A DNA stretch of 8,149 nucleotides from NCBI GenBank assembly GCA_903934745.1, contig CAIZOZ010000020.1, positions 1-8,149 of the forward strand, given 5' to 3'. The DNA comes from an uncultured cyanobacterium (lineage in GTDB: Bacteria; Cyanobacteriota; Cyanobacteriia; PCC-6307; Cyanobiaceae). Under the pieces are notes generated by a model. That model saw nothing but the letters and a program-made list of their open reading frames with translations, had not been told where the DNA came from and made no database searches. The position numbers and the translations under genes are program-made. Positions 1-6,031 of this stretch are shown one piece after another. Within the stretch, counting starts at the first letter, position 1, and each line of letters begins with the position of its first letter.

Positions 1-35
1 AGCTGCTGCCAACGTGGCCTGGCTCAGCTCTGTGC

Positions 36-440
36 TCAGGCTGGCAGGGTGTGGTCTTCGAGCGGCAGCAGCCAGATGGCCCCGGTTTCCTTGTGGATCT
101 CGATGCGGAACTCCTGCCCGGGTTCGAGCCCCATGCGTCGGGTGTAGGCCTGGCCAATCAGCAGGTTGCCGTTGCCATGCACTCGGGTGCGGAACTCCGC
201 CTGGCGCCCCTTGCTCATGCCGGCACCACTGCCACCGCCACTGGAGGGAAGGCTGTAGCCCTTCGCCGCCACCAGGGCACGATAAAAGCTCTTTTTGAGC
301 ACCCTCCCACTCGGTCCGACGTAACCGCAGGCCCGGGCGATCTGATCCTCCGGGCGGTTGCTCAGTGAGCGGGCCTTGTCAAGCAGATCCTTGCCTTCAA
401 GCATGGGGCCCGTTCCGTCCGTACTTCTGGTGCCAGCCAT
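36..440 (-). CDS. Cyanobacterial AbrB-type (cyAbrB) transcriptional regulator
   Basis: 134 residues, with the two-part layout of cyanobacterial AbrB proteins. The N-terminal segment (about 13-62) has the pattern MLEGKDLL, ACGYV and SFYRALVAAKG. A Gly/Ser linker (about 66-74) follows, then a C-terminal swapped-hairpin AbrB-like domain (about 81-127: RVHGNGNLLIG, RRMGLEPGQEF). In Bacillus AbrB the DNA-binding domain is N-terminal; in cyAbrB it is C-terminal, as here. Known members such as Sll0359 and Sll0822 of Synechocystis are global regulators of carbon, nitrogen and redox genes; the targets of this one are unknown. The ATG at 440 lacks a clear ribosome binding site; the ATG at 404 (Met13) is an equally plausible start because many family members begin near that MLxGxxLL motif. 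The gene lies 72 nt behind ctaE on the same strand with no obvious terminator between, so read-through from the oxidase operon is possible. Confidence 0.86.
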   Translation of the reverse strand: MAGTRSTDGTGPMLEGKDLLDKARSLSNRPEDQIARACGYVGPSGRVLKKSFYRALVAAKGYSLPSSGGGSGAGMSKGRQAEFRTRVHGNGNLLIGQAYTRRMGLEPGQEFRIEIHKETGAIWLLPLEDHTLPA

Positions 441-512
441 CGGGCCGATGTGCAGGATGCAATGCAGTGATTGTGGCGAAGAAAACGGGCATTGGCCAAT
501 CAGCTGGGAAGT

Positions 513-1172
513 TCAGAGGAGATAGAGAATCCCGTAGAGCACCACCCAGATGCCATCGACGAAGTGCCAGTAAAGCTCGGCGGCCTCCAGGCCGAAATGG
601 TCCTGTTGGGTGATGCGGCCCCCCTGGCGGGCCTGCCACCAGACGATCAGGATGCAGATCACGCCAAGGGTGACGTGCAGACCGTGGAAGCCGGTCAGGG
701 CGTAAAAGGTGCTGGCGAACAGGTTGTCGGTGAGGCCAAACGGCAGGTTGAAGTACTCCACCATCTGGCCGGCCAGAAAGGCAACACCAAGGGCCACCGT
801 GCCCAGTAGCCAGCTGCGGCAGGCCGCCTGATTGCCAGACCGCAGGTTGCTGCCAGCCCGATGGAAGGTGAAGCTGCTGATCACCAGCAGCGCCGTGTTG
901 ATCGTCGGCAGGATCAGCTCCAGTTCGTAGCTGGAACCGGCCGGCAGTGGATTGACGGCCCTGAAAGTGAGGTAGGCGGCAAAGAAACCGGCAAAGGTCA
1001 TGCCATCGGCCACCAGAAAAGTGGCCAGGCCGAACAGGCGGGCATCAACATGGCCGCCATGGTCATCGGCACCATGGGCTGGGGCGCCATGGGCCTGGCT
1101 GGTCGGCTCAGCCGCGATGGCCGATCGAGCTGCTCCGGCCGGATTGGCAGAGCCTGGGGCGAGGCTGGTCAT
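513..1172 (-). CDS. ctaE: Cytochrome c oxidase subunit III
   Basis: 219 residues. This is the integral membrane subunit III of the aa3-type oxidase, which stabilises subunit I and carries no metal. It is the short form, with about five membrane helices (roughly 45-70, 86-104, 118-140, 152-178, 200-218), lacking the first two helices of the mitochondrial protein. Family marks include FLVADGMTFAGFFAAYL near residue 52, FYALTGFHGLHVTLG (His163, His166) and YWHFVDGIWVVLY (His203, Asp206). The N-terminal tail is rich in His and Ala (His28, 33, 38, 41). A longer reading from 1190 is open, but the ATG at 1172 is chosen because GGAGG lies 6 nt before it and it overlaps the ctaD stop as ATGA. It is the last oxidase gene in the ctaC-ctaD-ctaE operon. 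Confidence 0.96.
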   Translation of the reverse strand: MTSLAPGSANPAGAARSAIAAEPTSQAHGAPAHGADDHGGHVDARLFGLATFLVADGMTFAGFFAAYLTFRAVNPLPAGSSYELELILPTINTALLVISSFTFHRAGSNLRSGNQAACRSWLLGTVALGVAFLAGQMVEYFNLPFGLTDNLFASTFYALTGFHGLHVTLGVICILIVWWQARQGGRITQQDHFGLEAAELYWHFVDGIWVVLYGILYLL

Positions 1173-2839
1173 CGTTTTCCTCCAAACCAAAGATCGGCAC
1201 CGCTGGCGACCCGAAGATCAATCTTGCCCTCCGGTATCCCGTAGTCGTAGGGGTGGGTCACCAGGGGCGCTTCGCCCACCCAGTTCTCCACTGGGGGCGG
1301 CGAGGTGGTGAGCCATTCAGGGGTGAGGGCCTTCCAGGGATTGTCTCCGGCGAGCTCGCCGGCGAAAGCACTCCAGATGACATTGATCAGGAACGGCAGG
1401 GTGCTGATCGCCATCAGCAGGGCACCGACACTGCTCACCTGGTTGAGGGTGGTAAAAGACGGGTCGTATTCAGCCACCCGCCTGGGCATGCCATTGAGGC
1501 CCAGCCAATGCTGGGGAGTGAAGCAGAGATTGAAGCCGATGAACGTGAGCAGGAAATGCAAACGGCCGAGATCTTCATTGAGCATTCTGCCCGTGAATTT
1601 CGGGTACCAGTGGTACACGGAGGCGAAGATCACGAAGACAGTGCCGCCATAAACGATGTAGTGGAAGTGAGCCACCACAAAGTAGGTGTCGTGGACATGG
1701 ATGTCAAAGGGAACCTGCGCCAGGGCTACGCCGGTGATGCCCCCAAACACAAAGTTGATGATGAAACCGCAGGAAAACAGCATGGCGCTGTTCAGTGCCA
1801 GTTTGCCGCCCCAGAGGGTTGCCAGCCAGTTGAAAAACTTGATGCCGGTTGGAACGGCGATGAACGAGGTGGCAATCGTGAAAAACAGCCGCATCCAGGG
1901 TGGGGTGCCACTGGTGAACATGTGATGGGCCCAGACAACCAAGCCAAGCACCACAATCGCAAGAATGGAATACACCATGGTTGTGTAGCCGAACAGCGGC
2001 TTGCGTGCATGAATCGGCAGGATTTCGCTGACCAAGCCGAAGGCCGGCAACACCATGATGTAAACGGCGGGATGGGAGTAGAACCAGAAAAGATGCTGGT
2101 AGACCACCACATTGCCGCCGAGGGCCGGATTGAAGAAGCCCGTGTGGGCAATGATGTCGAAGCTCAGCAGAATCAAAGTCCCTGCCAGCACCGGGGTGGA
2201 GAGCACCACCAGAATGCTGGTTCCGAGCATGGCCCAGCAGTACATCGGCAGTTGCATCAGCTTCAGGCCTGGGCGCCGCAGCTTCAAGATGGTGGCGATG
2301 AAGTTGATTCCCCCGAAGATGGAACTGCCGCCCAGCAGCAACACGCTGAGAATCCAGATCACCTGACCGATGGCGGGTGTGGAGAGGCTCAGGGGCGGGT
2401 AGGCGGTCCAGCCAGACTGGGCTGCGCCACCGGCAACGAAGTAGCTGGCGATCAACAGGATGCCGGCTGGAGGAATCAGCCAGAAGGCCACGGCGTTGAG
2501 CCGGGGGAAGGCCATGTCCCGAGCGCCGACATAAAAGGGAATCAAGTAGTTGCCGAAGGCACCATTCACCACCGGCACGATCCAGAGAAAGATCATCACC
2601 GTGCCATGCAGCGTGAGCACCTCGTTGTAGGTTTCGCGGCTGACGAAATCACTGATCGGGCTGGTCAGCTCGGTGCGGATCACCCCAGCAAGAGCACCAC
2701 CAATGAAATAGAAGATGAAACCCGTAACCAGGTATTGAAGTCCGATCACCTTGTGATCGAGGCTGAAGCTGAAATATTTCAGCCAACCCTGGGGTTGCAG
2801 CCCTTGTGGTTCAAAGTCTGTGGGTGAGGCGACAGTCAT
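1169..2839 (-). CDS. ctaD: Cytochrome c oxidase subunit I (heme-copper oxidase, A2 type)
   Basis: 556 residues with about twelve membrane helices, the normal size. It reduces O2 to water and pumps protons in the thylakoid or cytoplasmic membrane. All metal ligands are present: His78 (LTLHGT) and His393 for low-spin heme a, His391 for heme a3 (HDTYFVVAHFHYIVYGG, 382-398), and His256, His305 and His306 for CuB. Tyr260, four residues after His256, is the expected His-Tyr cross-link partner. Lys334 (PTGIKFF) matches the K-channel lysine and Asp108 (GARDMAFPRLN) is a conserved loop residue. Helix VI reads FYSHPAVY instead of GHPEV, so it lacks the D-channel glutamate and carries the YS pair that defines A2 oxidases. 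No Shine-Dalgarno motif is visible before the ATG at 2839. ctaC ends 38 nt upstream and ctaE overlaps the stop. Confidence 0.98.
   Translation of the reverse strand: MTVASPTDFEPQGLQPQGWLKYFSFSLDHKVIGLQYLVTGFIFYFIGGALAGVIRTELTSPISDFVSRETYNEVLTLHGTVMIFLWIVPVVNGAFGNYLIPFYVGARDMAFPRLNAVAFWLIPPAGILLIASYFVAGGAAQSGWTAYPPLSLSTPAIGQVIWILSVLLLGGSSIFGGINFIATILKLRRPGLKLMQLPMYCWAMLGTSILVVLSTPVLAGTLILLSFDIIAHTGFFNPALGGNVVVYQHLFWFYSHPAVYIMVLPAFGLVSEILPIHARKPLFGYTTMVYSILAIVVLGLVVWAHHMFTSGTPPWMRLFFTIATSFIAVPTGIKFFNWLATLWGGKLALNSAMLFSCGFIINFVFGGITGVALAQVPFDIHVHDTYFVVAHFHYIVYGGTVFVIFASVYHWYPKFTGRMLNEDLGRLHFLLTFIGFNLCFTPQHWLGLNGMPRRVAEYDPSFTTLNQVSSVGALLMAISTLPFLINVIWSAFAGELAGDNPWKALTPEWLTTSPPPVENWVGEAPLVTHPYDYGIPEGKIDLRVASGADLWFGGKR
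1179..1183 (-). promoter_or_regulatory. Ribosome binding site of ctaE
   Basis: On the minus strand the sequence reads GGAGG, then AAAACG, then ATGA. This strong Shine-Dalgarno motif lies inside the last codons of ctaD. It fixes the ctaE start at 1172 rather than 1190, and it implies re-initiation by ribosomes finishing ctaD. Confidence 0.85.
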
Positions 2840-2877
2840 GGATCGGAGGAGAGGGTCTGCAGCTGGGTTGACTGGGA

Positions 2878-3774
2878 TCAGGCGGTGGGGTTGAGGTCGA
2901 CACTGGCCACAGTGGCCGGAACCGGCTTGGGTGGAGCGTTTTTCTCAAACCATTGATGGAAGGCCTCTTCTTCGTGCACCACGACGGTGGAGCGCATGCC
3001 ACCGTGATAGGGCCCGCAGAGTTCAGCGCAGATGATCGGATAGCTGCCGGCGCGGGTGGCTGTGAACGAAAGCACGGTGGGCTGGCCTGGGATGACGTCT
3101 TGCTTGAGGCGGAATTGAGGGACCCAGAAGGCGTGAATCACATCGTTGGCCTTCATTCTGAGCTCCACCGGCTGATTCACCGGCACATGGAGTTCGCCAC
3201 TGGTGATATCGCCATCTGGATAATGGAAGATGAAAGCGAACTGCATGGCCGTCACCTCCACTGGCAGGGTACCTTCGGCACTGTCGCTACTGCCGATCCC
3301 GGCCCACACACGGGGCTCATTGGCTACGTTCCCGGATCCCGAACTGGTAGGGGCCGACGACGTTGAAGCCTGCATCACGGCCGCAGAATGATGCATGGCG
3401 CTATGGTCATTCAACGAAACCATCCCGCCCATGCGCTCGTAAATATCGTAGCTGTAGATGCCAACAAATAACACCACAATGGCAGGAATTGCTGTCCAGA
3501 CAATTTCCAGAGGCAGGTTGCCTTCAATGGCAACACCATCGGAAAGGTCGCCAGGACGCCTGCGGAATCGAATCAGGCTAAACACCACGAGCCCGACAAT
3601 TCCAATGAAAAGAATTGTGCCAATGCTGAAGAGAACCTGGAACAGGGAGTCGTAAACGGGGGCATTGGTGCTCGCGTCAAGCGGCAGCAGCTGAACGTTC
3701 TGACCGACCCAGAGCCCTACCAGCACGAGGACCATGCCGAGCAGCAGAGTGATCAGGGTGGAAGGAATGGCCAA
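2878..3774 (-). CDS. ctaC: Cytochrome c oxidase subunit II
   Basis: 298 residues. It accepts electrons from cytochrome c or plastocyanin-type donors through the binuclear CuA centre. There are two N-terminal membrane helices (about 5-24 and 45-68) and a further hydrophobic stretch at about 90-108. A His/Met-rich, Ser-rich linker (115-150) and the CuA cupredoxin domain follow. The CuA ligands are complete: His214 (DVIHAFWVP), Cys249, Glu251, Cys253, His257 and Met260 (CAELCGPYHGGM). Where mitochondrial and proteobacterial enzymes have QWYW before the domain, this one has QFAF (178-181). The start is a TTG; no ATG or GTG lies between it and a far upstream region, and from memory cyanobacterial CtaC proteins begin M-x-IPS-xIITLLLG, matching MAIPSTLITLLLG. 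The first internal ATG would cut into the first helix. First gene of the oxidase operon, divergent from ctaA. Confidence 0.96.
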   Translation of the reverse strand: MAIPSTLITLLLGMVLVLVGLWVGQNVQLLPLDASTNAPVYDSLFQVLFSIGTILFIGIVGLVVFSLIRFRRRPGDLSDGVAIEGNLPLEIVWTAIPAIVVLFVGIYSYDIYERMGGMVSLNDHSAMHHSAAVMQASTSSAPTSSGSGNVANEPRVWAGIGSSDSAEGTLPVEVTAMQFAFIFHYPDGDITSGELHVPVNQPVELRMKANDVIHAFWVPQFRLKQDVIPGQPTVLSFTATRAGSYPIICAELCGPYHGGMRSTVVVHEEEAFHQWFEKNAPPKPVPATVASVDLNPTA

Positions 3775-3942
3775 GTGGACTTCACCGATCGGGTTCCACC
3801 CTATGGATTTCGGCCCCGGATGGCGAGTCGCCCAGTAGCGAGAACAGCAATTCCCAATAATCTTTCCATTTAGGTGCTGAGATGTGCGGGATCGCTCATC
3901 TGCTCAAACTCGCTAACTTATGCCTCCGATCTCAAGGCGGTG
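3775..3942. promoter_or_regulatory. Divergent intergenic region between ctaC and ctaA
   Basis: This is the only sizeable non-coding stretch and must hold the ctaC promoter (minus strand) and the ctaA promoter (plus strand). Positions 3848-3872 are 18/25 A or T in otherwise GC-rich DNA and include TAATCT-like and GATTAT-like hexamers that could be -10 elements on either strand. No good -35 element, NtcA site or clean operator palindrome was found. If ctaA really starts at the GTG at 3874, the region shrinks to 99 bases. Promoter positions are inferred from composition only. Confidence 0.4.
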
Positions 3943-4992
3943 GTGTCCCTGCAAACTCCGCTTCACAACCGCGTCCAGATCGCTGCTGACATTGCGCCAC
4001 CGCCGCAGGGGCATGGCTTGCCCCAGCTTGGCGGCAGCTCCGATCAGGCCTGCGCTGCTTCCGGCCTGCAGCGCACGCTCACTTTGTTGACGGGCCATCT
4101 GGTGGTGGCCCTCGTCGCCCTGGTGGTGATCGGGGGGACCACCAGGGTGATGGAGGCGGGGCTGGCCTGCCCGGACTGGCCCCTTTGTTATGGGGCCTTG
4201 CTGCCAGGTCGTCAGATGAATCTTCAGGTTTTTCTGGAGTGGTTTCACCGCCTGGATGCCTTTCTGGTGGGCCTGGCTCTGCTGGTGCTGAGCGCGCTCT
4301 CGCTGGTCTACCGCTCGCGCCTGCCTGGTTGGCTTCCCTGGCTGTCGGCTGGTGCCCTGCAGCTGGTAGCGGCCCAGGGTCTGCTCGGGGCTCTCACCGT
4401 GGTCCACCTGCTGGAGGCTTCCACTGTCACGGCGCATCTGGCCACGGCTCTGCTGTTGGTGCTGTTGCTGAGCGGCCTGCATCAGCGTCTGCTGGTTGCC
4501 TTCAGCCAGCCAGCAGCTCCAGCTGCGGCTCCAGCCACCCCGCTGTGGTGGCGTTTCCTCCTTGTTGCGCCGGTGCTGCTGGTGCTGGCTCAGTGCGTGC
4601 TGGGAGGGGCCATGGCCAGCCAATGGAGCGCTGATCTCTGCTTTGCGGCCGGCGAGGCTTGCTCTTGGTTGCTGGCCCATCGGTTACTGGCCTATCCGGC
4701 AGCCCTCTCGGTTTTGCTGCTGGCGCTGGGTTCTCTGCTCTTGCGTGCTCCAGCCGAGGCCGCTCCTCTACAACCCGTGCGTGGCTTAGCCCTGGCGGGG
4801 GCGGGCCTGGTGGTGCTGCAGGTGCTGCTGGGAGTTACCACCTTGCGCCTGGCGCTGGCGGTGCCTGCGGTCACCGTGGCCCATCAAATGGTGGCCGCCC
4901 TGCTGGTGGCCGTTCTCGGGGCTCTGCTTGGCCGTAGTTGGCCAGGCTCTGGAGCCTTTACTCAGTCCAATCTGGAGGTCGATCATGGTTAG
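3943..4992 (+). CDS. ctaA: Heme A synthase (COX15/CtaA family)
   Basis: 349 residues from this start. It oxidises the C8 methyl of heme o to a formyl group, giving heme a for CtaD. There are about eight membrane helices in two homologous four-helix halves. Conserved heme-ligand histidines are His102 (EWFHR), His165 (TAHLATALL), His246 (LLAHRLLAYP) and His314 (TVAHQMVAALL). Cys76 and Cys82 (CPDWPLC) form the first cysteine pair, Cys233 and Cys240 the second. The start is uncertain: the frame is open from a GTG at 3874, no in-frame ATG occurs before Met70, and GTG at 3940 or 3943 follows AAGGCGG, so 3943 was preferred. The first ~45 residues, rich in Pro, Gly and Gln, are longer than I expect for cyanobacterial CtaA and carry no recognised motif. 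The stop overlaps ctaB by 8 nt. Confidence 0.93.
   Translation: MSLQTPLHNRVQIAADIAPPPQGHGLPQLGGSSDQACAASGLQRTLTLLTGHLVVALVALVVIGGTTRVMEAGLACPDWPLCYGALLPGRQMNLQVFLEWFHRLDAFLVGLALLVLSALSLVYRSRLPGWLPWLSAGALQLVAAQGLLGALTVVHLLEASTVTAHLATALLLVLLLSGLHQRLLVAFSQPAAPAAAPATPLWWRFLLVAPVLLVLAQCVLGGAMASQWSADLCFAAGEACSWLLAHRLLAYPAALSVLLLALGSLLLRAPAEAAPLQPVRGLALAGAGLVVLQVLLGVTTLRLALAVPAVTVAHQMVAALLVAVLGALLGRSWPGSGAFTQSNLEVDHG
4974..4978 (+). promoter_or_regulatory. Ribosome binding site of ctaB
   Basis: GGAGG, 6 nt before the ATG at 4985, inside the last codons of ctaA. It decides the ctaB start over the open TTG at 4928 and implies translational coupling of the two heme genes. Confidence 0.85.
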
Positions 4993-5995
4993 TGCCAATG
5001 TGCTGGCGCCTCAGGCTTCGCAGCCCGTTGCCGAGGCGGTGGCGATTCGACCCTCGGTACGGCTGCCGGCCTGGCTCGAAGTGGCCAAGCCCCGGCTGAT
5101 TCCCCTGCTGCTGGCCACCACGCTGGCAGGCATGGCAGTCACCCCCGACTGGCCCCCAGCGCCGCTTCGCCTCACCTGCACCCTGGTGGGCGGGGCGATG
5201 GCCTCCGCGGCTGCCGGTGTCCTCAATTGTCTATGGGAGGAGGAACTCGACGGCCGCATGCAGCGCACCAGCCGCCGGGCCTTGCCGTCGGGCCGGCTGG
5301 CCAGCCGCCAGGCCTTTGCGCTGGCGATCGCCCTCACCCTGGCCTCCATCGCCTTGCTGGTCTACGGCGTCAATCCCCTGGCCGCCAGCCTTGCCCTGCT
5401 GGGTCTGTGCAGCTACGTGCTGCTCTACACCGCCCTGCTCAAGCCCCGTACGACCCAGAACATCGTGGTTGGCGGAGTGGCGGGTGCGATCCCGCCGCTG
5501 GTGGGGGCTGCAGCGGTCAGCGGCGGCCTCGGCTGGTCTGCCTGGTGGCTGTTCAGTCTGGTGATGGTCTGGACACCGGCCCACTTCTGGTCTCTGGCCC
5601 TGCTGCTGCGCGAGGACTACCGCTCCGTCGGCATCCCGATGCTGCCGGTGGTGCGGGGTGTGGTGCTCACCGCCCGCGAAATCGGCCGTTACAGCTGGGT
5701 CACGGTTGGCCTCAGCCTCCTGGGAATCCTGGCGGTGCCCAGCGGCGGCTGGCTGTATGGCTTGCTCGTGCTGCCCTTCAACGGCCGCCTGCTGCAGCTG
5801 AGCGGTCGTCTCAGCCAGTCTCCTGAGGATCCGCGCATGGCCCGCAGCCTGTTTCGCTGGTCGATTCTCTACCTGTTCGGCATCTGTCTGTTGTTGCTGC
5901 TGGCCCGCACCCCCCAGGCTTCGGCGGTTCAGCTCACGTCTCTGGTCGATCTGTGGAACGCTCTGCCCTCCCTTGGAGCCCCCGGTGCTGCCTAG
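4985..5995 (+). CDS. ctaB: Protoheme IX farnesyltransferase (heme O synthase)
   Basis: 336 residues of the UbiA-type membrane prenyltransferase family, with about nine membrane helices. It transfers a farnesyl group from farnesyl diphosphate to heme b, producing heme o, the substrate of the neighbouring CtaA. The polar prenyl-diphosphate motif lies at 81-101, running from NCLWEEELDG through MQRT to RRALPSG. Compared with the usual N-x3-D-x3-D and RT-x2-RPL pattern, Asp85 is Glu and the proline after Arg98 is Ala99; Asn81, Asp89, Arg94, Thr95 and Arg98 are kept. Further family marks are KPRTTQNIVVGGVAGAIPPL (153-172), WTPAHFWSLAL (196-206) and DYRSVGIPMLPVV (211-223). The residues before about 30 form a soluble tail. 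The ATG at 4985 has a strong ribosome binding site and lies within the end of ctaA. The symbol cyoE is used for the same family elsewhere. Confidence 0.96.
   Translation: MVSANVLAPQASQPVAEAVAIRPSVRLPAWLEVAKPRLIPLLLATTLAGMAVTPDWPPAPLRLTCTLVGGAMASAAAGVLNCLWEEELDGRMQRTSRRALPSGRLASRQAFALAIALTLASIALLVYGVNPLAASLALLGLCSYVLLYTALLKPRTTQNIVVGGVAGAIPPLVGAAAVSGGLGWSAWWLFSLVMVWTPAHFWSLALLLREDYRSVGIPMLPVVRGVVLTAREIGRYSWVTVGLSLLGILAVPSGGWLYGLLVLPFNGRLLQLSGRLSQSPEDPRMARSLFRWSILYLFGICLLLLLARTPQASAVQLTSLVDLWNALPSLGAPGAA
5324..5331. repeat. HIP1 octamer (GCGATCGC) inside ctaB
   Basis: One exact copy of the highly iterated palindrome GCGATCGC, known to be over-represented in many cyanobacterial genomes. I found only one by eye, in coding sequence, so it is weak support for cyanobacterial origin and says nothing about enrichment. 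Confidence 0.6.
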
Positions 5996-6031
5996 ATTGC
6001 GCGGCCACGTTGTCGCGGGAGAGATCCGGGC

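Noticed and set aside
491..500. 10-base palindrome ATTGGCCAAT between ctaE and the AbrB gene
   Set aside because: Too short and lacking a loop or T-run to be a terminator; no known operator matches. It could occur by chance.
2743..2759. Perfect inverted repeat, 7-base arms around CTT
   Set aside because: It encodes the conserved DHKVIG segment of CtaD (residues 28-33), so protein constraint explains it. It has no T-run and is not at a promoter.
1253..2827. Long plus-strand open frame (524 codons) opposite ctaD
   Set aside because: It mirrors the ctaD codons. The product is rich in His, Gln, Glu and Gly with no domain, and the opposite strand encodes a complete oxidase subunit I with all ligands.
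3882..3989. Remnant of a class II glutamine amidotransferase (MCGIA start)
   Set aside because: Only the first five residues resemble that family and nothing after them does. It is kept as a small-ORF observation only.
3913..4680. Minus-strand open frame (255 codons) opposite ctaA
   Set aside because: The product is Gln/His-rich with no domain, and the plus strand has the CtaA motifs in order.
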